Shown one piece after another: positions 1-11,560 of a DNA stretch of 64,000 bases (its first letter is position 1; every line of letters begins with the position of its first letter). The notes beneath the pieces were generated by a model. It ran no database searches, had not been told where the DNA came from, and saw nothing but the letters and a program-made list of their open reading frames with translations. A program made the translations under genes and the position numbers. This DNA is from Melanocharis versteri. Taxonomy: Eukaryota > Chordata > Aves > Passeriformes > Melanocharitidae. The stretch covers positions 512,339 through 576,338 of the forward strand of contig VZTG01007409.1 of NCBI GenBank assembly GCA_013397845.1. Reading direction: 5' to 3'.

Positions 1-3000
1 GACATAATACAAACCACTGTAAATGTGAAAGCTCGATGCAATCATTATATTATTTGATGATTCTCACTTAACTTTTTCACCATTATTGTTATTTGTATTC
101 CAGTCCTGCTTAGAGTTCACAGTCAGAATAAAACCCACTTGTGCCAGTTAGCATACAGGATTGTAATGTGCAAAGCCTCTTTTTCTTCCCCATCCACTGC
201 ATTTGAAGGGTGCTACTATACCTCAGTTTGAGCCGGTTAAAATAATGTCAGTAATTTCAACTAGTGCCATATTTCCTTCTAATATCCAAACTTTATAAAG
301 CATCTAGACCTAGATAGGGACATAGGTAGATACAAAATATCTAAGTGCAAAATTGTGATTGCAAGCCCCTTCCCGCCTTTATAACCGCTGCTTAGACAGG
401 AAGTACCCTATATGCACTGAGCTCTACAGGTACTCAATTTGTTGTGTTATGACCTACCTCCCAACTAGAAATGTCTAGGAAAGAGTCATTACCCCCGGGA
501 AAGATGTGACAAATCCAGGAGGAGTGCTTCCTCCTTCTATGGGAGAGTGGTATCATGCTTTAAAAGAAATGCTCAAAATCTTCCCTCTTTGGGGCTGCTA
601 TTTATTATTCTGTCTGGGAGCCAGAGAAAAGGAGATGGGGAGAGTGAAGAGCAGCAATAACTGTATTCTCCAGCATAGCACATCTTCACCTGGCATAGGT
701 CCACTTCTGGCTTCCACGTGTGTGTGGAAGCCCTAAGTTCCCAACGGTTGTAATGTACAAAGACAAGGAGTTTGTCAGCTCATTCTCATTTATTCTGAGT
801 ACTGTCCCTTTTGGTTTTGTTACCTCCAAAAAACTAATTTTGTCACTGTGAGAGGAAGACTGTAGATGACCTAAGGCATATTCTTAAATTGTAATTACTT
901 TTACTCCAAGTGCATAAACCATAAAAAAACACCATGACAACAGAGCATATGTTAGATACAAAAGCACCGCCATCACTTTTCATATAAATTGAACTACCTC
1001 AGAGTTACAAGGCTTTTATACAAGGTTATCAATATATCAGGGGAATGTCCATATAATCTGACTAACCGGGTATTCAATTTATTACTCACCTTTCATAGCA
1101 AACACTTTTTTCCCTGTTTGTAGGATTTTTGTATTTATTAAGAGATATTTCTCTTTTTTTTCAAGAAAAGGCATAAAATGTTATTCTTCAGGAAAGAGAG
1201 CATTTGGAAATGAGGAGAAATTACAGGATAGGTTTTTCTGTAAAAATCATGTTCATGGAGGTTTTTCTTGCAGAAAACTGATAGAGACCGATAACGTTAA
1301 ATAAGAATGTGCACAATTTCAAGCCCTTAGTTACAGGATCAATCTATTTGTAGGCTGAAGAGGGGAATTTTCTAGTGCTCCCATTGGAGTTCTGTACAAA
1401 ACAATTTGCTTAAAAAGGAATTGATATATTCTGGAAAACTTTGAAACTAGTTGAAAGCACTTTGTCTGTGTGTCATGTAGCTTTTGGTTTTTCTTCTATC
1501 ATATTTATCATTAGGGACATGACAACATTACTGTTGCATGAGATTGTACTTTCTTCTTAAGAATTTATCTGTCTTTCACCCTAAATTAATTCATGGCATC
1601 ATAGTAATTCCCACAGCAACCAGCTGTGATGTAACAAGTAGAAGATTTGAGTTTTAGAGGAAAGTAAGACTGAGCATGGCATATATGAATGCATAAATTT
1701 CTGAAAAAATTGTTTCTGTTTACATATAGGTAAGGTGGTGTAAAGAGAGAGTCACTTGGGTCAACAACACAAGTTCAATGTCCTGCGTTATTTCTTATTC
1801 CAGAAGTTTTGCATTTCTTATTTGCACTATGATGTACAAAATTTGTTGAGGGAATGAGTTAAATACTGAGGCAAATTCCATTACCACCATTTGATAATGC
1901 TGGCTATGTAAGGTATAAGATGAACTATATGTAAAAATTAAAACAGCCTTGTGCAAGTCATCAACTGGTCTCTCAGTACAGTGTGTTTAGAAATATATGA
2001 TAATATATCATATATTCTGCAGTCTCATTAACCTTAACTTCTGTATTTTGAATAGAAAATACCTGCATATTTATGTAGATTTATGGAATATTAAAGTGGC
2101 CATTTATTGAAACCTGAAATGAAGCACTAAAATTAAAACCACGACCATTCTTTACTCCCTGTAATTGACAGGCTCCTTAAGTAGCAATGAGGCAAGCTGT
2201 AGGTATCATTCCTTCACTATAGCCTACAAATGAACTCTAGGGTGACTACATGCCTTCGACACCCCACACTTCAACAGGATGAATTTGTGTCTGAGGGTCT
2301 TTTGTAAGGACGCTCATGTGCTGCACAGGCTTAGAACAAAATTCAACTAAAACAGTAAGTTTTCAATTTGGTTCTACATTCTGTGAATTATTTCACGCTT
2401 TATTTGAGCTAGTTGTTATCCTGATTTTTTATAACAAATGTGCCTATCCAGATACAGTTAGACTCAGATACCCTTAAGGTGAATTCCAAGGCCTTCTTTT
2501 GTTGCAGTGAGAACTGTAATATACATATATGAATATAGATAATGTACATAGGTACAGAAAAGTATATTAATAAAAGAAAAATCCCTGTACCCTTCTTTGT
2601 GCGAACCTAATATGAAGTGTGTGCACAGGCTGTACTATCTAAAAATATGTTTAGGACATTTTAATGATTATGGGCTTAGGAACTAATTCATTCTGTTGAT
2701 ACTAATTGCCTCTTTGAAATTACATATGAATGTATCCTGGACCAGGTTTTAAAGGAAAAACCTATCCTGCAATATTCAGTCTAACTTTGCAGCCACCTTA
2801 ATACTATGTACAATATTATAGCCTTTAATTTCAAACGTATTTTCTCCATATAAGGACTTTATAATAACATATGTGAGTCAGTTATCCTTCCCCATCTTCA
2901 AAAGCCAAGAGAGAGGTAGACAAAAAATAATAGGTCTCTTTTGCATGATCAGCTGTCAGTTTTCTTTCCCATTTTTCACATTTGTTGCCACTACTTGACT

Positions 3001-3054
3001 TACTCAGTTTTTACATTTAAAGGAAAAGAGTGAAATATTTAAATAAGCTTGTAG
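1..3054. other. AT-rich non-coding stretch, no gene seen
   Basis: No open frame here is supported by splice signals, composition or any family I recognise; the largest, at 506-736 on the plus strand, has no coding character. The DNA is AT-rich, with many short A and T runs. A perfect 11-bp AT hairpin lies at 1992-2016 and is listed separately. I see no recognisable transposon or RNA gene. Confidence 0.6.
1992..2016. repeat. Perfect AT-rich inverted repeat (11-bp arms)
   Basis: The left arm aatatatgata (1992-2002) is matched exactly by tatcatatatt (2006-2016), with a 3-nt loop. Such arms could extrude as a cruciform. The stem is almost pure A/T and too short for a microRNA precursor. It could be a chance product of AT-rich sequence. 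Confidence 0.6.
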
Positions 3055-3055
3055 A

Positions 3056-3178
3056 CTCAAAGAAAATTATAGGCTGGATAGGAAGAGGCATCTAGTCCAG
3101 TCTCTTACGCAAGGCGGAACTATTGATCGGGTGCTCTGGTTATAGCGATCAATTACGTATTTGTCCTAGAATATTTAG
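3056..3178 (-). mobile_element. Very old CR1 LINE fragment (3' end, antisense)
   Basis: The segment keeps the order of landmarks of the reverse-complemented CR1 3' end. A ggctggataggaag block stands where CR1 has its 'ggttggaaagg' block, followed by catctagtccag, then a caaggcggaacta stretch and gggtgctctggtta, which correspond to the usual 'caaagcagggctaac' and 'aggttgctcaggg' positions. Divergence is high, so this is an ancient copy. The boundaries are approximate. It could be a coincidental resemblance, but four landmarks in the right order and spacing make that less likely. Confidence 0.5.
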
Positions 3179-4539
3179 GAGTTTGGTTTTGGTTTTGAAC
3201 ACCAAAAAGGAATATTAGCCTAGGAAAATCTTCCAAGACTGATGAGACCAATGGGCCATGATTTCATTAGAACTCTTATGGATTTAAGGATTTATTCAAA
3301 TAACAACTTTCCCTAAATATATTTTTAAGATCATCTTCCTATGTAGGTTTTCTTTCTTTTGATTTCATCAGGCAAAAGGAAAAGAATTTTTGTGCACTTA
3401 GCATTGTACAATTAAAACCATTGAAGTCTCCTATTTCAAGTGCAGAAACCCCAACCAGTTCAGCCATACAGCAAGCAAACCTTAGATTAAAAGAAGAGAA
3501 AAAAAAAGGAAAAAAAAAAAAATCCAAAAAATAATTTCAGTAGGAGTGGAATCAGAATAAACTAATTTTTTAATTGAAGTCCATTTTCAAAAACAGAAGG
3601 TACCCATAGAACTCTCTAATATTATCAATCAAGCCACTTTATTAATATCAGCCTTCATCAGCAGAGAAGAGGATGTTAGTTCTGCTATTCAATTTTGAGC
3701 TGGCAGTTACAGTAATTTTAGTTGCTTCTGACAAGAAGGATAAATGGAGAAAGAAAAGGATCAGATGAATTGCAGCAGGAAGCAGAGCTTTCTGTTAGTA
3801 TTTTAGGGCTGCAAGGCAGCTGGATAATTACAGACATACAGGGCAGGAGGCTGGCCATAGCAGCTTTTGTTCCATACTCTGGCACTCCTTTCTTGGCTGG
3901 CATGTTAACTGAACTCCTTTTTCCATCATGCTGTCCACTTTTCAGACTGGATATCCTCCACACTGATATGTCCAGCCCTGTTGTTAGAAACCACCCTTAG
4001 GCTGCATTGGCAGAATTTTTCATATGCACTAATCCTTTTGAAAATTCTCATTTCAAATAAATATTCATTGCTATAGATGGGGAGTAGTCAAACTTGATCC
4101 TCAAAGTTTCAAGTTCCTTTTACTTCAAATGTTCCTGAAATCAAGGCTCTTACTTTTCTCTCTTCCCTGTCTCTTTACTACTTTCCTGAAGCCATGAACC
4201 CAGTAGCGTGTTCCTGACCTTCTCTGCCCTTCTGCTTCCTCAATGCTATTTGTCGTGAGAATATACCTTTCCCAAATCCCTCAAAAACTTGTTGCATCTA
4301 TTTCCAAGACAACCCCAGTGCATCCCCACCTCTGGCTCGCCGGGTTCTGTGACTACCATAACCTCTGTCTCTCTGAGCTCCTCTTGTCCTGCCTGCTTGC
4401 AGACTTGTGAGCATGTCTGCACTGCTGAATAAGAGCAGGCTGGACACTGATCTTTGGATCACTCTGGGACACAGTGGTTTCAGATTTGTTATGGTCTTGA
4501 TGCTTAGGACTAAGAGACAGGGCGTAAACTAAAGCCAAG

Positions 4540-4905
4540 CAGCGGCAGTGATTCTGATCTTGAGCTTGCCCATGTGCCCTCTCTCATCTTTAACAGCAAA
4601 AATGCAACCCTTGTATCCCAATGTCTACATCTGAAATCCAGCCCCAGCATCACGCAGGTTCTGAGCACCCCTGAGCCAGACAGGGAGGTGTGTTGGAGAC
4701 CACAGTGGCTCCTTCCTGCAGAAAGAGGCATGGGCGGGCAGGAGAAGGGGAGAAGGGTTCATGCCTCGGTATTACCCTGATGTATGGTGAGGGCTCAGCA
4801 CGAGTGAGCACCAGCTGGGAGCTGGAGAGCACTCACGGCATGGTGGTGTTGGATCCACACGCCAGTCTGAACTGGGGCTATATCTCAGCCTGCACACCCA
4901 TAAAC
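4540..4905. other. GC-richer island
   Basis: This roughly 365-bp patch is visibly richer in G and C than its surroundings and carries short open frames on both strands (4574-4780 and 4690-5049 plus, 4510-4731 minus). None has a recognisable domain or convincing exon boundaries. It may be an unrecognised old repeat or a small regulatory island. CpGs are few, so it is not a typical CpG island. Confidence 0.3.
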
Positions 4906-4915
4906 ACAGGCGTAC

Positions 4916-4935
4916 ATATATATATATATATATAT
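4916..4935. repeat. (AT)10 dinucleotide microsatellite
   Basis: Twenty bases of uninterrupted AT alternation, followed by a GT/AT-rich stretch with catatatg-type palindromes to about 4977. This is a simple repeat. Confidence 0.9.
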
Positions 4936-5344
4936 GTGGGTGGGTGCGTACATATATGTATACAAACATATGTACGCATAACAGCTTCCCTTGGCTGGCC
5001 ACAAGCATCTAGAGAGACAAATAGCAACATGACAACGGACTACACTTAAGTTCTCTCATCTGAAAGCTACTAAGTTTTCACAAAGTATGAACTTGCAGGT
5101 GATATTTATGCTATAGATACAACCTAGATGTATTCAGGTCCTCCAGATAGGTTACTCTTTGTGCATGCTAATTGGTTTAGGTCTTTTAAAAAAACACTGA
5201 ATTGTTCTAAACTTGGATCTTTATCTAACTTAACCTAATTGCAACACTCTAGTAAGTTCCTGATCAACACAATATTTCTAGAAAGTAATTTTTCACTATG
5301 TTCTTTAGATTTACAGCTTTCTTATTCTTTTATTCTTCCCTCCC

Positions 5345-5363
5345 TTTTTTTTTTTTTTTTTTT
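5345..5363. repeat. T19 homopolymer
   Basis: A run of 19 T on the plus strand, preceded by CT-rich sequence. It might be the poly(A) tail of a minus-strand retroposed copy, but no recognisable body lies to its right and no flanking target-site duplication was found, so it is called only as a simple repeat. Confidence 0.85.
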
Positions 5364-6829
5364 CAAGGGGTTGGATAAGTAAAATAAAATTAATAAAAAC
5401 ATATTAACATAGGTTTTGAAAACTCAGGAAACTCAGGGTAAACTGAGGGAGATAAAGACAAGAAACAGGCTGGGTGAAAATTAAATTCCTGCTATGGAGA
5501 AAACTCAGAGAATAAGAGCAATCTTATATTTAATTAAGAAACAGAAAAATGTTTTTTCACTGAAACCTTACAACCAAAACACATTTCAACTGGGACCAGA
5601 AAATTACTACATCTGTACATAAAAGAAGCAGCACAGTTTAAAACTGAAACTCAGTAAATTACAAATTCTGAATGTCTTACATAACTCTATTATGAAGAAG
5701 GCTTCATTTCTGCTAAAAACCCTTGAATAGTAATATCTGTTAGCTCTTCTTGCTCTTAGCAAATTCTTTTTTTAATGGTTTAAATAAATATTACATAAAT
5801 TACAGAGGCATTTTTCTGCTTTCGATAATCAGAATTTGAAATTAACACTGGCTGTAAAAAGTGATTTTATACATGAATGTTTACAAGGTAAAATGTGTGA
5901 ATTCAGAAAGCTGCAGAATTTGCATCATTCATCTGATAGCTGGGGGCTTAATTCCACAATGAATTAAAACCTGTGCCCAGCCTAATGTTCGTGGCCAGTC
6001 CCACAGTCCCCAGCTGGTATGGCCACATGTTTAAACTCATGAATTTTTGGGGGAACCAGAGCCCAGGAGGCATGTCAAACATCAGTCCCATTCTCTGATG
6101 GGATAAACCAGGCAGCAAAAGCCTTCCAAGTGTTTTCATGAATCTCTACAGCATGTGTCTGTTTTCTGAACACTTATGTTTAGAGCAATAAACATTAAAA
6201 TCCAGGCTAAAGGAAAGAGCGGGGAATCTGTAGCAGGTATTTATATTAGCCAGAACTCATCTACTGCAACACAATGCACAGACTTTTTTCTAGGCCAAAT
6301 AAATATGTCCTCAGGCAGATAATCTGTCCACTTAATAATTCAGTTACTGTACATATGGAGTCCCATTTTCTGTGACAAAATGGAACAGGTTTCTGTTAAA
6401 ATGAATACTCTTTTCTATCTCTTCAAATTAGCAGACTGACTCTGCAGTCTCTATTCCGGAAACATTTCCACTGGTAAAACTAGGAATTGGGACTAAGATG
6501 TACCAGCCACATACTATTTAAGATTTTAATGGGAAGCTTAAGGTGCTGGTGTTTGAAGGTAAGTCTCTATCTCAAACAGATAAAACATCATTCAAAGAAG
6601 GACTTAAGGTCAAATTTGCAGTCCAAAAATTCCAGATGGCAACTGGCCTTCCAGATTCTTTACTTTTTCACCATTTTCCCTGTCTTCAAAGAGTCTATCT
6701 CCTGGCTACTGCCATGCTATTTAGAATGAAAAATCACATTTCCTATCATGTGTGACCCAAATCAGGAGCCAGATAACTAAATCCAGTGAACATGCCCAGA
6801 GTATGAATGCAGGAGACATAAACAATTGT

Positions 6830-7185
6830 ATAATCACAGAGCAGCCTAGTGTCTAGGGAACTTCCAAAGATAATCTGGTCCAAATTTCCATGGGAAAGGG
6901 AGACTAGATGACATTGTCTAGCAACTTGTCCCATTCCATCTTGAAAACTTCCAGTGATGAGGACTCTACCACAACCCTGAATATATTATTCCAGCAACTG
7001 ACTGGTTTCAATTTAAACATTTCTTTCTTGTGTCAGGATGAAATTTTTACCAGTGCAATTCGTACCCACTGCCCCTTGTCCTCTCCATGTGGCTCCTTGT
7101 GAAGAGAGGCACTCTGTCCTCTTTGCAACCATCCTGCAAGTACTGCTATAGTGTCATTAAGTTCCCTCAGAGACTCCCCTATTCC
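6830..7185 (-). mobile_element. Old CR1 LINE, 5'-truncated, antisense
   Basis: The plus strand shows the reverse complement of a CR1 3' region. In order it has aatcacagagcagc, gataatctggtccaa, caacttgtcccattccatc, ttgaaaacttccagtgatga, ggactctaccaca, attccagcaactgactg and ccccttgtcctctcca. These are the usual landmarks of the CR1 3'UTR and the end of ORF2 (the reverse transcriptase ORF). Only about 350 bp of a roughly 4.5-kb element remain, as expected from 5' truncation during target-primed reverse transcription. Substitutions and small indels destroy any frame. It is older than the copies at 29.4 and 52.0 kb. The right boundary is uncertain. Confidence 0.8.
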
Positions 7186-10100
7186 ACACAGAAAAGACCA
7201 ATCCTTTTTTCTCTCTCTCTCTTAATTTTTCTGATAACTGACATATTATCATGCAGGAAGCTCATTCAGAGATTGGTAGTTCCCAGAGCTGCCACAAAGG
7301 ATTTGAACTCACAGCTATTCTTTCTCCAATTATGTCCTTTATCCCTCCTTCCAGTTATTCTGGAATCCCATTTCTGTTCTGGAGTTTACTATCCGACTCA
7401 GCGCTGTATCACTCACTTCTGTGACATTTCCAGATCTTAAAGAAGGACATTTGGAAGAGGAGGAGGAAACAGTGACCGGCCTAACCAGAGGGACTGGAGG
7501 TTTGTGCAGCCCTGATGCTGCAGTCTCGAGAGAGCAGGTTTTGGACACATACTCTATGCTCTGTTAGCCTGACAGGAGTGGTTTTCTGGGCACTAGGAGC
7601 TATTGAATGGGGACCCAGTCAAAATAGCGATATCTGGAAGCCAGGATTTAATTTTCTGAGTAACTGCCGCAGTAAAAATATTGTCATGGGGAGGGCACGG
7701 ATGTTATCTCTCACTGGTATTTTCATTGAGGTTTTGATTAAACTGTTCTTGAACTGTGCTTGGAGATGAATTAAATGTGATCAGTACATTTCCTGAGTCA
7801 TCAGAGACCACCTGAAAGGTTCACATTCCAAGAAAATGGCAGGACACCTACCCAGCAAAAGAGGAAAAGGGATCAGGACACATAGTTCAACCAAAGTGAT
7901 GGTATCACTGGAAATAAGTAGGTGAAAATAAAGTTCCCACATAAATTGGATTCCTGTGATATATCAGTTCACCTGAGCAGAAAAGTTAGGCATCCCTGTT
8001 TGGGTACTTTTTGCATTGAGGCACTTAGGATTCGCTTATGGAACATAGGCAGCACTTCCGATCCAGTTTCAAAACCTAGCAATCCCTGGGTAGTTTTGCC
8101 TGAGCTCTGGCAAGCCAGCAAATGGAAGAATGCCCAGGAGGTGGGTTAAACCAGCAGGAATCAAAGTTCTGAGGCAGTACCAGCACTGTCAGTCTCAAGC
8201 AAAGGAAGTGGGTTGTTAGCATTTGAACCAGTCGTTTTTTCCTCATATTTAGTTTGCATGCAATTATACTGCTATTGTGACTGCACCTTGGCATGAGAAA
8301 AATTAATGCAGGTGCTTTAAACATTTCACATTTTTTGAAGTCACCAGAATTACGGAAGCATTCATAACTTAAATATTAATCACAAAACCTAAGGGTCAAA
8401 TCCTTGATCTTATTTCCACAGAAATGTTAGTCTATTAGAAGTGTTTCCCCTCACACAATGTACTGTGGATCTACTGTAGGGCTGTAAAAGGCATTGCCAG
8501 ATGGGAAAACTTCCTATTTTTATGTCTGAGATCTGTGGGATTGGTCACAGGGTGAGTTCACAATATCTCAAATCGCCTTGTAAAACCTGGCTCTGTTTGT
8601 CTTTTAGGCTTTCTTCTGTTCTTGTTGTGTGATCCTTTCTTGCCCCCACTGCAATGTTCTGTGAGCTTCTACTAAAAGTCTGTTCCCTCATTCAAGGCTA
8701 GGACAATTCTGTATTTCCTGCCCTCTTGTCCATGTATATTTAATTAAAATTCACCAAATATTCAATAGCTCTTAAAATTATTCTTTATTATTTCTGCTGG
8801 GCTGAGAAAGTGATTGAACATTAGGGTACATTATAAACATGTAGGGAAAAGGGTTTGAGACCCCTTTAGAGGGCACTTTGCTTTTTATTCTGCCTGCAAG
8901 GTACACCTATGCATCTTTGGTTAGAAGTGTTAAAAAGAAAAAGCAGATGAAAGCAACAGACTTTTTTGTCAAGCTGTGACAGAAATCAAATGCAAATAGA
9001 TCTCAGTTCAAGACTGTTTGTTAAGTGTCACGTCAGTGAGTATTAAATGCAGCACATGTCGTTTTACAATGAGCATACTGTATATGAATTTTATTGATTT
9101 TTTTTCAAAGAGGATACATTGAATAATGTACTCTTCCTTACCAGCGCCAGCTTACAAGTGTGTCTTCATACTTGCTTATGCACATTCATTAGGCTCCTAA
9201 ATGTTCCTGCCTTACTTAGCACATCTCGTTTTGTGGAGGCTGGGATTCAAGCTGTAGAAAGACCTACACAAATGATTCTCTCCCTCTGAGAAAAGTGGGA
9301 CAGAGTAATTTAGACTTCCCAGCATGAAGCTGTCAATGAGCAGCTTCTCAAAATGATTCACAATTAGTGCACCAGGCTTACACTAGGAACAGGTTCTCAA
9401 CTGATTTCCTTTCCACAAAGGAGTGAGTCTGGGGCTTCATTTTGCTATTAGGAATGTTACAGACGTATTAAAAAAATCATCAGAGCTGGTTAACTCTGTA
9501 GCATTTCTGTTGAAGCCTTTGTATGATACTATGTGATAAACAAATCTGGTTTCTTTCTATACATTCAGGCTACATATTTTTCCTATTAATATTTAGAAAA
9601 ACGTGTGTCAGCATTAAATTACATGTGAAAGGTAACAACAGCAGTATCAGGCTTATCTCCATGCACTAGAACAGAGCTCTTAATGATTCAGAGAAGGGGG
9701 CACTGCTCCGTAGGAGGTGCTATGTACATCCACTGCATTCACCTGTGTGCAGCTGCATCCCTATTTGAGCTGTGTTTGGTTTCATGTGTGTACTGCCTTC
9801 CCATTGTTTGGTGTGAGATCTCAGATGCCAAAACCATCTCCTCACACTACTCAGATCATCAAGGTGCTCAGAAAAACATATGAAAATCTGTGTCAGGCAG
9901 GCAACTTGACAGTATTAAATATACTGGACCATAATGGTTAGATTTAGATGTTTAAATGCCAGGCTAAAGCATGATAAAATTGGCCATAAAGCTAAGTCAT
10001 TTAATCCATTTATTAGTGATTTTAAGTATCTTACCTGCAGGCAGTGACAGACACTCAAGGTCCTATGGAGGCTGCAAGTTACACAGAACATTTGTAGTCC

Positions 10101-11219
10101 AGACTCTTGTCCCCTGATACTGTCTCACCTACAGGGGCACAGCAGTGTTACACATGAGCCAAAACAGAGGAAAAAAATTGGATAATATCCTGAAATGCTG
10201 ACTAACAAAAGGCTCATACTGAGAAAACTCTTCCTCACATACTGAGTACTATGAAGGTCTAGATTTCTGCTGGAAATTTGCCACTTCTGCCCTTATCCCG
10301 CACACAGATATTACGTATTCTTCTGAATGCATTTAATAACTCTTTATGATCTTAAGAAAATGAGGAAAAATAGTTTTATATGCACTTCTTCTTCTACATC
10401 CATGTAATCTTAAAAGTCTTCAAGCTTTACATGTCTTTTGTTTAAGAAAAAGTAGGTTACTTAAGCAATATCTAGTGATACCTAAATGGGCAAGTTTCAT
10501 GGGAATTCTCTTAATGAAAGCAAAACTCTTGTTAGATTAACCAAGCCGTGGTCTGAAAAGGGGGCAGAAGTCAAAGATTCAGCTCCTGGAGTCATGTGAT
10601 GATGCTGAGTCTACCTATTTATCCATTCACTATCCATCTATCCCATCTATGTTTTAGAGAAAATTGATAGACCATTAGAAAGCAGTTCCTTCTGCTCTGC
10701 AGATATTTCCTCCCTTCCAAGAAAGAAGGCAAACAGCAGTTTCTTCTGTAATGTAATAGAAAACATATGGGAAAGTACCAGTATTTCTGTGAGCTAGGGA
10801 GTAATAGGCTGCATAACCCATAACTTTTGGAAGGAAAAGTTAAAAACAAAATTGAAAGTTTTCATTTAATTGAGTTCTGAGTAAACATACGTCGATTAAA
10901 CTTACTGTGCTGTTTGTTACTGGTATTTTCACTGGGGCTTTAACTGTCATTTTAAAATAGTTATTCGGTTTTATTGAAAAGCTTAACTAACAACTGTTTT
11001 TTGAAACTATATTTTAAGTCAGAGATATTTATAATACTAGGCAACATGATTTGATATAAAAGCCTATGCCATTTACATACAGCTTTCATTCAAGTCTCAT
11101 ATTTTGAGGAAACAAATTTAAAGATAATGTTTAGAATGGTTACCAAAATAAAAAGGTTTCTTGGGTATGAAAAGCACTAACCAACCCTATTTACTCAAAA
11201 AAGGAACCGTGTCTCATAT

Positions 11220-11560
11220 AAAGGCATTTTTTTCTTCCTCCTCTCTACCAACACTCCTCTCAGAGGAATTTTTTGATCCCTCCTTCATCTTCTCTGTCTT
11301 TTGCAGTCATGTCTCTTCACCATTTCTCTTTACATTTTCTCCAAATCCATTTTTTTCTGTGTTTGCCTCCTTTAGGGAGTGCTGTTACTTTTCTATTCTT
11401 TTGTTTCTTGTTCACCTCTTTTATGATTTTCTTCCAGAGCCTTCCTTACTCATCCCAAAGCTTCATTCTTGCAATCCCAAATCTTCCCTGCAATCTCAAA
11501 TCTTCCTTGCATTGTTTGCCTTACCTTCTCTTGTAGTTCTTCCCTATAGACCAAGCTCAT
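11220..11560. repeat. Pyrimidine-rich low-complexity tract
   Basis: About 340 bp dominated by C and T on the plus strand, rich in ttcc, cttt and tctc words. This bias alone opens the overlapping plus-strand frames 11161-11589 and 11273-11536, whose translations are mostly Ser, Phe, Leu and Pro. The strand bias resembles the coding strand of degraded L2 elements, but no L2 tail is present, so low complexity is the safer call. Confidence 0.5.

Larger units (their letters stand above)
3179..6829. other. Non-coding stretch with simple repeats and one GC-richer patch
   Basis: No supported gene. An A-rich run lies near 3498-3520. Overlapping short frames on both strands between 4350 and 5050 track a GC-richer patch rather than a gene. 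At 4150-4400 the plus strand is pyrimidine-rich in a way that recalls the coding strand of old L2 elements, but no diagnostic tail follows, so I do not call it. 5364-6829 shows nothing recognisable. Confidence 0.5.

Noticed and set aside
4150..4400. Another L2-like CT-rich segment
   Set aside because: Only strand bias, no tail and no RT-like word. Too weak to call.
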